Below are positions 26,001 through 33,644 of a stretch of 64,000 nucleotides of DNA, piece by piece; position 1 is the stretch's first letter; the number at the start of each line of letters is the position of its first letter. The notes below the pieces were generated by a model. The model was not told the DNA's origin. It saw only the letters and a list, made by a program, of their open reading frames with translations, and did not search any database. The stretch spans positions 124,001 to 188,000 of the forward strand of contig JAEXSP010000008.1 in NCBI GenBank assembly GCA_023453795.1, given 5' to 3'. The position numbers were made by a program, and so were the translations under genes. The DNA comes from Bacillota bacterium. GTDB taxonomy: Bacteria; Bacillota; Clostridia; Acetivibrionales; JAEXSP01.

Positions 26001-28976
26001 ATTCAAAAGAATATCCTTTTCAAAATCAGATAACATTTCCAAATTCTTTATCGGTTTGTCCGGTTCCTTAATAGCATTATTTAGTAAATTGATTGAGTAT
26101 TCATAAATTTTCCCGATTTCCTCATCTGAAAATTTATTTATCTGATAATCGAAGTCGAATGTAAAATGCCCTTCATCTCCCCTATCAGCAATATGAATAG
26201 CCAAAGAATCCGTTTGACATTTATTGAATACCCATTCTGCAGAATATTCAATTTCATTTTTCTCATGTTTGGCATTTTGGAAGGATAAAATCACATCATA
26301 AATGTTCTCATTTGTATTATGCTTTTCTCTGAAGTCATTAAGCATAAGATCATAAGGATATTTCTGATTCTTCAGCACTTGTTTCCATTTGGCATTTATA
26401 GTATTTATATGTTCTTTAAAAGACATTTCTGAATTCAAATTTATTCTTAATGGTACAATACTTATAAACATGCCAACAGTTTCTTTCTCTCTTTTGTTTG
26501 ACCTGTTTAGTACCGGAGTTCCCAAAACCATATCATTTTTCAATGTAATTCTATTGAAATAAACAGATAATATTGAGAGAAATAAAGTAAAGGGTGAATT
26601 ACCTGTCTCTTTGCAAAATTCAATTATGTTTGATGTCATTTCCTTTGTAATTGAAAATGTCTTTCTTTTTGCTATAATTCCCCTGCTGTTTGATACTGCT
26701 GGTTTGAGGCACATCAATTCAGGTATGGTTTCAAATTTGTTCTTCCAAAATTCCCTGTGTTGTTTTAAAAAATCTGATAAAAGGTATTCATTTTCACTTA
26801 AAATAAAGTCAATATATGAGGGATTGTTTTTTATTTTAATTAGCTTATTATTCTTCTTAAGTTCAAAATAATACTCCATAATTTTACTGATTAAAAGATT
26901 TGCAATTGTCCATGCATCAGAAATAAGATGATGAGTCTTTATATAGAACCCGCCATTATTTTCATCTATCTTAAAAATTGCAAAATAGAACAAATCCGAG
27001 TCAAACAAGTTAAATTCCGAGCAATTTTTATACTCGTCCCAATTACGAAGTCCTTCCTCGCCCCCTAATAAACTGAAATCAAAATAGTCTATTCTTGAAT
27101 ACCGAAATCTTGATACATATTGCTTTGGGCTCCCTTCAACTTCAGTAATCCTTAATCTCAGACCGTCATTGCTTTGTATTACATGATTGATTGCTCTCTC
27201 AAGTAAATTACGGTCTATGCCTTCTTTGATCCTTACAACCTCAGCAATATTGGCAAAATTTGTACCCGGATGGACCTTCTCGGTATACCAAATAGCAAGC
27301 TGGGGATGAGTAAGATTATAAAGTCTTGGGGAACTAACCATTTCCCCGTTAAGATATTTCTTGTACTCTATCATTCCGGCCTTGTCCGAAATCACTCTGC
27401 CAACCGGGCAGCGATATTCCAAGCCTGGCATTTTTATATCCTTTGCAACCTGCATCCATACCTTTAGCTGTATAAAAAAATTATCCTTTCCATACTTTGT
27501 GTAAAATGAAATTACAGCCGGTGTCAGTGCAAAAAGTATTTTTTCCAAATCGAAGGCTTCAGAAGCAAAATAAATCCGGCAAATATCCAAAGGATTAAGC
27601 AGATTTACGCAGCTCGTATAATTCTCCGCTACAGCATAAGCGACTGTATTACCGCAATCTGATATACGCCATACCCTTCTATATGAATCAATTCCGATAG
27701 AATTCATAATCTGCTGTATCTCCGACAAGTCAAAATCATTTTGATTATACGAATAGCTCATCCTTTCCAGGTAAGTCAGATTTATTTCACAAAATTCAAT
27801 AAACTCTTTCGCGTCATCCAAAACAACACACTCACAGCCTTCTGGCTCTTCCTTAAAGGCATATTCTGAGCAAGTACATTCAAGGCACTGTATTGTATCT
27901 ACATAAAACTTGCTGCTGTCATTGATAATGTTCTCTATACTTCTGTAGTAATCCAAGGTACGTGTCAAGTCAGCATACAGGTATGTAATGTGATAATGGA
28001 AATACGGATGGTTGATCATAAAGTCACAAAGTCCTGATTGAACTTCATTGACCGGTTTCGGATTTATTTTTGTCTCAGGGAGCGAAATAACCTGATGACC
28101 AAGGAAGGTACGGCTGTACATTCTAAATAGTAATCCCATCGATAAAAATCTATCGTTTTTATAATAGATAAGACCTGAAGAAATCACATTTTTACTGCTT
28201 ATCTGCGCAAAGTTGCCATAATGAACATCAAAATAGTCTGAAATATTTCTTTTGTGTTTATATAAAATATTAATAAAATTCGATTTTTCATAGATATTAA
28301 GGATGTCTTGGATAGAGACGTTGTCCAGCATTTTAAGTTTTGGATGTATCTTGTCAAATGTGTTTGAAAAAATAGTATTATGAGCATTCAAATCAACATT
28401 TGAAAAACTCATCCCAAAAATATAGTTTCCATCCCGCCCGGTCCTTACATTTTTTATTACTCCATCTATATAAACATTTTTGTTATTTTTAAATTTAACA
28501 AATATATCTCTTACCACCTGGTTGACAGAATAGTTCTGATTCGGTGAAATGAAGGATAAGCCCGTCGAACTTATGTCATAAACCCTGTGCCTTTTTTGGG
28601 GATGAATTTCAAGATATACCTCCTCATCGTCCCTTATGGCGTAGCGGGACATAAGCCTCCTGAAAGAAGAAAATAGAATAGAGGGTTTTTTGATGGTACA
28701 GGTATTCTTGAATATGGAAGTTATCTCTGCCTGAAAAAAGAATAGTACTTCGCTGTTGTAAAAAGTAACCTCTATGGTTTCTCCAACCTGAAATTCCAAA
28801 GAGATGTCAGCCGTCCTTATGCTTGGTTCTGCTCCCCTCCTTCCGCTGAAATACATAACCCCGTCAATTTGGCTGCCTTTATATATTATAGAGACTGCTA
28901 TTTCCTTTTTGCGGGACATATTTGTAAAAAATCCGGATATATAACCTTCATCGTTAATCCTTTTTAAATTTCCCAT
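23043..28976 (-). CDS. PilZ-containing nonribosomal peptide synthetase (PilZ-X-C-A-T-Red)
   Basis: A 1977-aa single-module synthetase. Order: YcgR-like N-domain (15-100), PilZ domain (105-200) with R107xxxR111 and D134xSxxG139, an unassigned region (about 210-570) with a cysteine cluster (CLECTCSEY), condensation domain with HHLISDAW, adenylation domain with TSGSTGNPKG and YKTGDLG, carrier domain with GADSL, and a terminal thioester reductase with GATGFLG and YxxxK. The specificity positions read off against GrsA are D-A-W-F-L-G-N-V-V-K, a known leucine code. The expected product is an acylated or peptidyl leucinal or leucinol. The ATG at 28976 has AGGAG. No phosphopantetheinyl transferase or MbtH gene is nearby. 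Confidence 0.88.
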   Translation of the reverse strand: MGNLKRINDEGYISGFFTNMSRKKEIAVSIIYKGSQIDGVMYFSGRRGAEPSIRTADISLEFQVGETIEVTFYNSEVLFFFQAEITSIFKNTCTIKKPSILFSSFRRLMSRYAIRDDEEVYLEIHPQKRHRVYDISSTGLSFISPNQNYSVNQVVRDIFVKFKNNKNVYIDGVIKNVRTGRDGNYIFGMSFSNVDLNAHNTIFSNTFDKIHPKLKMLDNVSIQDILNIYEKSNFINILYKHKRNISDYFDVHYGNFAQISSKNVISSGLIYYKNDRFLSMGLLFRMYSRTFLGHQVISLPETKINPKPVNEVQSGLCDFMINHPYFHYHITYLYADLTRTLDYYRSIENIINDSSKFYVDTIQCLECTCSEYAFKEEPEGCECVVLDDAKEFIEFCEINLTYLERMSYSYNQNDFDLSEIQQIMNSIGIDSYRRVWRISDCGNTVAYAVAENYTSCVNLLNPLDICRIYFASEAFDLEKILFALTPAVISFYTKYGKDNFFIQLKVWMQVAKDIKMPGLEYRCPVGRVISDKAGMIEYKKYLNGEMVSSPRLYNLTHPQLAIWYTEKVHPGTNFANIAEVVRIKEGIDRNLLERAINHVIQSNDGLRLRITEVEGSPKQYVSRFRYSRIDYFDFSLLGGEEGLRNWDEYKNCSEFNLFDSDLFYFAIFKIDENNGGFYIKTHHLISDAWTIANLLISKIMEYYFELKKNNKLIKIKNNPSYIDFILSENEYLLSDFLKQHREFWKNKFETIPELMCLKPAVSNSRGIIAKRKTFSITKEMTSNIIEFCKETGNSPFTLFLSILSVYFNRITLKNDMVLGTPVLNRSNKREKETVGMFISIVPLRINLNSEMSFKEHINTINAKWKQVLKNQKYPYDLMLNDFREKHNTNENIYDVILSFQNAKHEKNEIEYSAEWVFNKCQTDSLAIHIADRGDEGHFTFDFDYQINKFSDEEIGKIYEYSINLLNNAIKEPDKPIKNLEMLSDFEKDILLNKFNNTEKAYPHIKTIHELFEEQAGKTPNSTAIVCNSKSLTYRELTEYSNQIARFLIEKGIARDSVVGIMIDGSFEMFIGILGILKSGGAYLPIDPGYPIDRIQYMINDSKIRILLTKKKYLRDEIQVEEIIDLENTDFSAIDKKEIENKAGLTDLAYIIYTSGSTGNPKGVMIEHKALVNLCYWHNEYYQITENDRATKYAGFGFDASVWEIFPYLIAGASIYVVDSAIKLDMKRLNHFYEENKISISFLPTQICEQFLLEDNKSLRKLLTGGDKLKNFRPQRYDLVNNYGPTENTVVSTSFVTSRAYANIPIGRPIYNTKIYIVDTNNNIQPIGAEGEICISGAGLARGYLNKTDITSEKFVSNPFVPNTIMYKTGDLGKWLPDGNIEFLGRIDHQIKIRGLRIELGEIENVLLSHKNITEAVVLVKEDSSSNKYLCAYIIANAELTVQDIRNHLGRKLPEYMIPSSYVQLERMPLTANGKVDNKTLAGMEDNIVLGVDYIPPETDNEKVLAEIMKEALEVDRIGINDNFFELGADSLMLIRISAIISQKNLSISMQDFYQYPTIKALCENMNRFEQKNDNIKKNPIESIHNETAQNINAIDLSIDKKSASNVLLTGATGFLGCHLLNELIQSADINIYCIIRGENKSDSRERLEKSIQFYFPEGLREHIDRRIFVLNGDVTEEELGISGEDYFNLIKKIDTIYHCAALVKHYGHYSEFEKINIHGTENIIKFANKGNMKINYISTVSVSGDLFDQRDTNLTFTENDLFIGQNYDDNVYIKSKIEAERMLLEEKNKNLDISIYRVGNLTGRYSDGCFQLNISENRFYNILKTIIVTGAISEEMLEISFEFTPVDYCAKAVAGLSKYSAADNKIYHVFNHKALRMYKILEIFDIMGTKIKVMSTNKYNRYIKSLLKQGRYGFILQGFIGSAGKEKNANLRSTVKVSSELTLNYLNHIGFTWPDINKEYIAKIIHHMKKVNFLSFD

Positions 28977-29064
28977 TATAATTGCACTCCTAAACAAAGA
29001 ATAAGTAATTACTTCCAACACTTGACGTAATTTGTCGCATTTTGGCGAATTTTACCTTGACTGT

Positions 29065-29093
29065 ATTATAATACAACCAAATAACACTGTAAA
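29065..29093 (-). promoter_or_regulatory. Sigma-A promoter of the NRPS operon
   Basis: TTTACA (29088-29093), 17-nt spacer, TATAAT (29065-29070). Confidence 0.8.
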
Positions 29094-29118
29094 CATTTTT
29101 TTACTGGTAAATACGTGC

Positions 29119-29153
29119 AAAAAAAGAAGATTCCGGTAAAAACTGAAATCTTC
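29119..29153 (-). terminator. Terminator after the HD-GYP regulator
   Basis: GAAGATT/AATCTTC stem followed by seven T; it separates the regulator from the NRPS promoter. Confidence 0.85.
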
Positions 29154-29193
29154 CCCATAAAAAATCAATTATTCGTATTATAAATTTATTAAA

Positions 29194-30696
29194 TTATTCG
29201 TATGTATGGCTTATTTCCTGCTGCATCGCTTTAAAATTATCAAGAAGGCTGACAAATTTTTTGACCACTTCGGTATCAAACTGTGATCCGGCAGATTCAG
29301 TCAACTGTTTTATAGCATCCATCAAATTGAGCTTAGAGCGGTACAGCCGATCAGAGGTCATTGCATCAAATGCATCCGCAACAGATAAGATTCTTGCAAG
29401 GAATGGTATTTCCTCACCCTTAAGCCCTTCGGGATAACCCCTTCCGTCAATACGCTCGTGATGGCATTTAATTAAAGGAACAACCCCGTTAAACATCGAA
29501 ACCGCCGATAGAATATGCGCTCCTTTGAGCGTATGCTTCTTGACCTCATTATACTCTTTGTCATTAAGGCATTCTGTCTTAAAAAGTATATCATCCGCAG
29601 TACCAATCTTGCCGACATCATGGAATATCCCGCCAAGCCTTAAAAGTTCAAGTTTCTCCTCATCAAAGTCAAACGATTTTCCTATCTGGACTGCATAATA
29701 TGCAACCCTGTCAGAGTGTCCTCTTGTATAAACGTCCTTGGCATCAACCGCAAGTCTTAAAACTTCAATAGTATCTATATACCTGGTTTTAAGTTCCTCG
29801 TAAGTGCGGTTCAGCTCTTCATTTTTAATATTGACCAATGAATGCAAAAACGCATTACTCAAAGAGGATGCAGCTTGCTTAGAGTAAATGTCAAGCAATT
29901 GGACTCCTTCGCCCATTTCTTTTGTCTCTATGTATATGACACCCATAATTTGCTGAAGTTCATTTAAAAGAGGAAATAATATACCTTTTTCCAGATTAAC
30001 AACTTTCTTTTCTTTACGGGCAAACCCTATAGCTTCAATTAGACTCAAAGGTAATAAAGAGAAAAAATCTTCGGCATCAGACTTGTATTTTCCTATTCCT
30101 TTTATAATACATTTACTTTCAGAATTAAGAATACTGTCCCCATCATAGAGGATAAATGCATTTTTGCTGTTTACCAGCGGCATGATTCCAGCAAGAACTT
30201 CTTCCAATATGGAACCTATAGGTTTTAGCTGATATATTTTGGGAATTGCATTCAATATTTTATTAAGACCGTTTTCAAATTTCTTTATCCGCCTAAGCTG
30301 TAAAATGGATTTAATGCCTGATTCTATCAGCAAGGTAAGCTGGTCAAAATTATCACTTTTTTCGCAATACCCTTGTATGTCAAGTTTTCGGATTGTTTCA
30401 AGTGGAGGGGCAAGGTCTTTATGTCCTGTCAGAAGAAGTATATACATTTCTGTATCAAATTCTCTTATTTTAGCAACAACATCATCGCCGTGCATCGATT
30501 CCATGAGGTAGTCAAGTATAAGCATATCATAGTGCTTCTCGTGCATGCTTTCCAGTGCTTCGAAGGGATCAGTGAAACCGGTATTGGCATATCCGATTCT
30601 TTTAAGTACAACCGATATAGAGTCAATTATGCCGATTTCATCGTCAAGTATGGCTATGTTAATATCAGAAGAAAAATCCTCCAGTGCCTTTCTCAT
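29194..30696 (-). CDS. Response regulator with HD-GYP c-di-GMP phosphodiesterase domain
   Basis: A 500-aa cytosolic regulator: receiver domain (1-120, acidic pocket DDE and phosphoacceptor Asp in LILDYLM, with a late lysine in CEKSD), a GAF-like middle region (about 140-290), and an HD-GYP domain with HDVGKIG and the HHERIDGRGYP motif intact. Intact HD and GYP motifs predict hydrolysis of c-di-GMP. It stands directly upstream of a PilZ-bearing synthetase and is followed two genes later by an orphan kinase, so it is a candidate for controlling the c-di-GMP pool seen by that synthetase. Confidence 0.9.
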   Translation of the reverse strand: MRKALEDFSSDINIAILDDEIGIIDSISVVLKRIGYANTGFTDPFEALESMHEKHYDMLILDYLMESMHGDDVVAKIREFDTEMYILLLTGHKDLAPPLETIRKLDIQGYCEKSDNFDQLTLLIESGIKSILQLRRIKKFENGLNKILNAIPKIYQLKPIGSILEEVLAGIMPLVNSKNAFILYDGDSILNSESKCIIKGIGKYKSDAEDFFSLLPLSLIEAIGFARKEKKVVNLEKGILFPLLNELQQIMGVIYIETKEMGEGVQLLDIYSKQAASSLSNAFLHSLVNIKNEELNRTYEELKTRYIDTIEVLRLAVDAKDVYTRGHSDRVAYYAVQIGKSFDFDEEKLELLRLGGIFHDVGKIGTADDILFKTECLNDKEYNEVKKHTLKGAHILSAVSMFNGVVPLIKCHHERIDGRGYPEGLKGEEIPFLARILSVADAFDAMTSDRLYRSKLNLMDAIKQLTESAGSQFDTEVVKKFVSLLDNFKAMQQEISHTYE

Positions 30697-31013
30697 TTCA
30701 ACCCCCATAAGTTATTGTAAAATCGTTTGAATTGACTATTAGCAACCAACAAAACAAATTAAAATAAAACCTTAAGTATGCTTACTGGTGATATTTCAAT
30801 AAGAAGCAACTTTTATATATTTTTTATTTATGTAGAGTTAAGCATATATCAGTTTTATACATAATATGCCTTATAATAATTATATTATAATTATTGCACC
30901 AATACAATAGAATTATTGGATTTATGTATAATTTATGTAAACATTGAGTTTGTATGAATAAAAATACACAATTAGTTAATTCTATGTAATAGTTCAAAAT
31001 AGGAGTGTGATAT
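30697..31013. other. Divergent AT-rich intergenic region
   Basis: Separates the leftward HD-GYP regulator from the rightward small gene. For the small gene, TGTATAAT near 30926-30933 is a good extended -10 without a clear -35. On the other strand no strong promoter is evident. AATAATTATATTATAATTATT is an AT palindrome near 30876-30896. I see no RNA gene. Confidence 0.5.
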
Positions 31014-31202
31014 ATGTCAAAAGATATTTATAGGAATAAAAAGGATTTTGCAACCGAAGAATTTGCAACCGAAATGCCGGAACACAGGGGACAGCCTGTT
31101 CCAAGAGAAGCAAGATCACAAAAAGCTCAGTTTGAGAGTTTGGGTACGCCTGGCATGGGCAGAAAAGATAAAAAGCCAAAAATGGGCCGTAAATTAAAGT
31201 AA
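31014..31202 (+). CDS. Small basic protein of unknown function
   Basis: A 62-aa protein rich in lysine, arginine and glutamate, with a C-terminal GMGRKDKKPKMGRKLK tail that repeats a GMGRK/KMGRK unit, and a near repeat ATEEFATEM near residue 13. An AGGAG ribosome site lies ten bases before the ATG and a strong terminator follows at 31226, so it is a real monocistronic gene, the only convincing plus-strand gene here. The tail could bind nucleic acid; there is no family I recognise. Confidence 0.7.
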   Translation: MSKDIYRNKKDFATEEFATEMPEHRGQPVPREARSQKAQFESLGTPGMGRKDKKPKMGRKLK

Positions 31203-31225
31203 AATTAATTTTTATCCATAAAAGC

Positions 31226-31280
31226 ATATCAGTATTACACTCATAAAGAACAGAAATGGCTGTAATATTGATATTTTTTT
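31226..31280 (+). terminator. Terminator of the small basic protein gene
   Basis: A 13-bp stem ATATCAGTATTAC/GTAATATTGATAT with a long loop, followed by seven T. Confidence 0.85.
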
Positions 31281-31340
31281 GCAGTAATTTAATGCTGTAG
31301 GAAAGTTGAATTAATAACTTCTACCAATCTACCGTAGATT

Positions 31341-32744
31341 TCAGAGCTTATTCAAAGTGCTGTGTTTCCTGCTGTACAGGAAATATATTATCAAGCCTAT
31401 CACAAGCCATACTACAAATCTTATTTGTGTTACACGGGGCAGTACAATTATAAGATACAAGCAGGATAAAATTCCCATCAAGGGTATTACAGGCACCCAA
31501 GGACATTTAAAAGGTCTTTTCAAGTCAGGTCTTTTTTTTCTAAGTACTATGACAGCTGCAGAAACGATTACAAAAGCAAATAGAGTCCCTATATTTGTGA
31601 GTTCCGCAACCTCAGATATTGTAGTGAAGCCAGCCAGTACGGCAGTTACTATTCCAACCAGAATAGTGCTTTTTACCGGCGTACCGAATTTTTTATGAAC
31701 AGAACCAAATGTTTTTGGAAGCAAACCATCTCTGGACATCGCAAAAAAGACCCGGGTCTGTCCGTACATCATTACAAGAGTTACAGATGTGATTCCGCAC
31801 ACCGCCCCTACAGAAACAAGCGCCGAACCCCAATTGATTCCTACCTGCGAAAGCGCGAAAGCGACCGGAGCTGAAGCCTCCTTAAATTTAAGATATGGAA
31901 CCATTCCCGTCAGTACAGCTGAAACAATGATATAAAGAGCAGTACATATTACAAGGGAATAGATAATCCCTTTCGGCAGATCCTTCTGAGGATTTTTTAC
32001 TTCCTCTGCAGCCGTTGAAACAGCATCAAAACCAATATATGCAAAAAAAACTATCGCAGCTCCCCGGAAAACACCCGACCAGCCGTACGGTAAAAATGGG
32101 TTCCAGTTAGCGGGCTTTATATGGAACACCCCTATAGCAATGAATATCAGTACAACTGATATTTTTATGACTACAATTATATTATTTAGCCTCGCACTTT
32201 CTTTAACCCCCCTTATAAGCAATCCGGTTATAAGTGCTATAATAAGCATAGCCGGCAGATTTATAACTCCCCCTGAAACTCCGGGGGCATTTGTAAGAAA
32301 TAATGGCAGTGTTATTCCGGCTGATTTCAGAAGGCTTACAATGTAACCTGACCAACCTATGGCAACTGCGGCTATGGCAACAGTATATTCAAGAATAAGA
32401 TCCCACCCGATTATCCAGGCCCATAACTCCCCAAGTGCTGCATACCCATATGTGTACGCACTCCCTGAAACCGGTACAATTGAGGCAAACTCAGCGTAGC
32501 ACAATGCTGCAAAACTGCATGCCAAACCGGATATTATGAAGGATAGGATTAGGGCAGGTCCTGAATACTTAGCTGCAGCAACGCCCGTCAGTACAAATAT
32601 GCCGGTTCCGATTATAGCACCTATACCCAGAGCTGTAAGCTCAAATGCCCCAAGTTCTCTTTTAAGAGAATGTTGTTCACCCTCTTTACCTTTCGATTCC
32701 TTTATAAGAATATCTATGGGTTTTACTCTGAAAATTTCAGACAT
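31341..32744 (-). CDS. APC-family amino acid permease
   Basis: A 467-aa inner-membrane transporter with about 12 helices. GIGAIIGTGIFVLTG is the substrate-binding TM1 signature of the amino acid-polyamine-organocation superfamily; GFDAVSTAAEEVKNPQKDLP on TM6-7 is typical of the cationic amino acid transporter branch (YfnA-like). Substrate is probably a neutral or cationic amino acid. A GGAG site precedes the ATG. The leader (32745-32935) has an AATAGAC/GTCTATT hairpin enclosing an ACAGGAAACCGGCC segment that I do not recognise as a named riboswitch. Confidence 0.9.
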   Translation of the reverse strand: MSEIFRVKPIDILIKESKGKEGEQHSLKRELGAFELTALGIGAIIGTGIFVLTGVAAAKYSGPALILSFIISGLACSFAALCYAEFASIVPVSGSAYTYGYAALGELWAWIIGWDLILEYTVAIAAVAIGWSGYIVSLLKSAGITLPLFLTNAPGVSGGVINLPAMLIIALITGLLIRGVKESARLNNIIVVIKISVVLIFIAIGVFHIKPANWNPFLPYGWSGVFRGAAIVFFAYIGFDAVSTAAEEVKNPQKDLPKGIIYSLVICTALYIIVSAVLTGMVPYLKFKEASAPVAFALSQVGINWGSALVSVGAVCGITSVTLVMMYGQTRVFFAMSRDGLLPKTFGSVHKKFGTPVKSTILVGIVTAVLAGFTTISEVAELTNIGTLFAFVIVSAAVIVLRKKRPDLKRPFKCPWVPVIPLMGILSCLYLIIVLPRVTQIRFVVWLVIGLIIYFLYSRKHSTLNKL

Positions 32745-32937
32745 TACTCAAGCTCCATTTCATAACACATACTTTTGCAGAATAGACAATGGCCGGTTTC
32801 CTGTAAGAGTCTATTGAATCCTTCGGATAGCTGCGTTATTTAAAGTTGTAAAGTTATATGCTTTATAAGACTTATATAATTAAGTTTACCTAATAATCTG
32901 TCTTATATACTCTTAAGGTGATAGAATATTCTCAAAT

Positions 32938-32970
32938 AAAAAAAGCCCTTAGGCTGCTTGAGCGTAGGGC
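32938..32970 (-). terminator. Terminator of the SH3/coiled-coil gene pair
   Basis: GCCCT/AGGGC stem followed by seven T, 66 bases after the stop at 33036. Confidence 0.8.
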
Positions 32971-33035
32971 GGGTCACTTTTGTGAAAATACTTGAGCAGG
33001 TTAAATTGTAACTTACAACGGACAAAATAAGACTT

Positions 33036-33644
33036 TTATAAGGCAATATTCTGCATCAAGCCGTCAATTCCCTCCGGACTTATATCAGCCGGACATGCTC
33101 CGGGAATTGTAGGCAGAAGGTAATTCAACTCGGTTGCTATAATTTTTTGCTTTGCCAATATATTCTCATATTTCTGATAGTTTCCGCCCGATTTGACCTG
33201 TACGATGGCATCAACTTCAAGCTGATGTTCAAGTTCGGAAAGCTTTCCCCTTAGAAAACGGTTATTTATAGTAATATCTGAATTCTCGGCGTTAAGCTTT
33301 AAAATTTTTTTATTTAAAGATCGCTTTCCAAGAAAATACCTGATGGGAAAAGAGACTTTTCCGATTCGATTTTCATCCTTTATAAACTGATACCATTTAT
33401 TAATCGCAGCAATTATCTCATTGTTGATTTGCCTGATTCTTTCAACGTTCCTGCCGTAATCATCCATCAGTAACGAAAACTCCCCGCTCTTTTCCTTAAA
33501 AGCCTCTTCATAATAACTGTTGGAGTTATTTCCGATGTCGCTCGCTGCTTCATCAAGTTCAGAATATGAATTTTTCAGTTTGTCTAGCAAGCTTAAAGCC
33601 AGTTCTTTTCTTAAGGTCAAAGTTTTCGCATCCACTTTTTTCAT
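33036..33644 (-). CDS. Coiled-coil protein of unknown function
   Basis: A 202-aa, largely helical, charged protein with heptad-like stretches (about 20-75 and 110-170) and no membrane segment or signal peptide. Its ATG overlaps the TGA of the gene before it (ATGA), with GAAGAAGGG as ribosome site, so translation is coupled to the SH3-domain membrane protein. It probably forms part of the same envelope-associated complex. No family is recognised. Confidence 0.65.
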   Translation of the reverse strand: MKKVDAKTLTLRKELALSLLDKLKNSYSELDEAASDIGNNSNSYYEEAFKEKSGEFSLLMDDYGRNVERIRQINNEIIAAINKWYQFIKDENRIGKVSFPIRYFLGKRSLNKKILKLNAENSDITINNRFLRGKLSELEHQLEVDAIVQVKSGGNYQKYENILAKQKIIATELNYLLPTIPGACPADISPEGIDGLMQNIAL

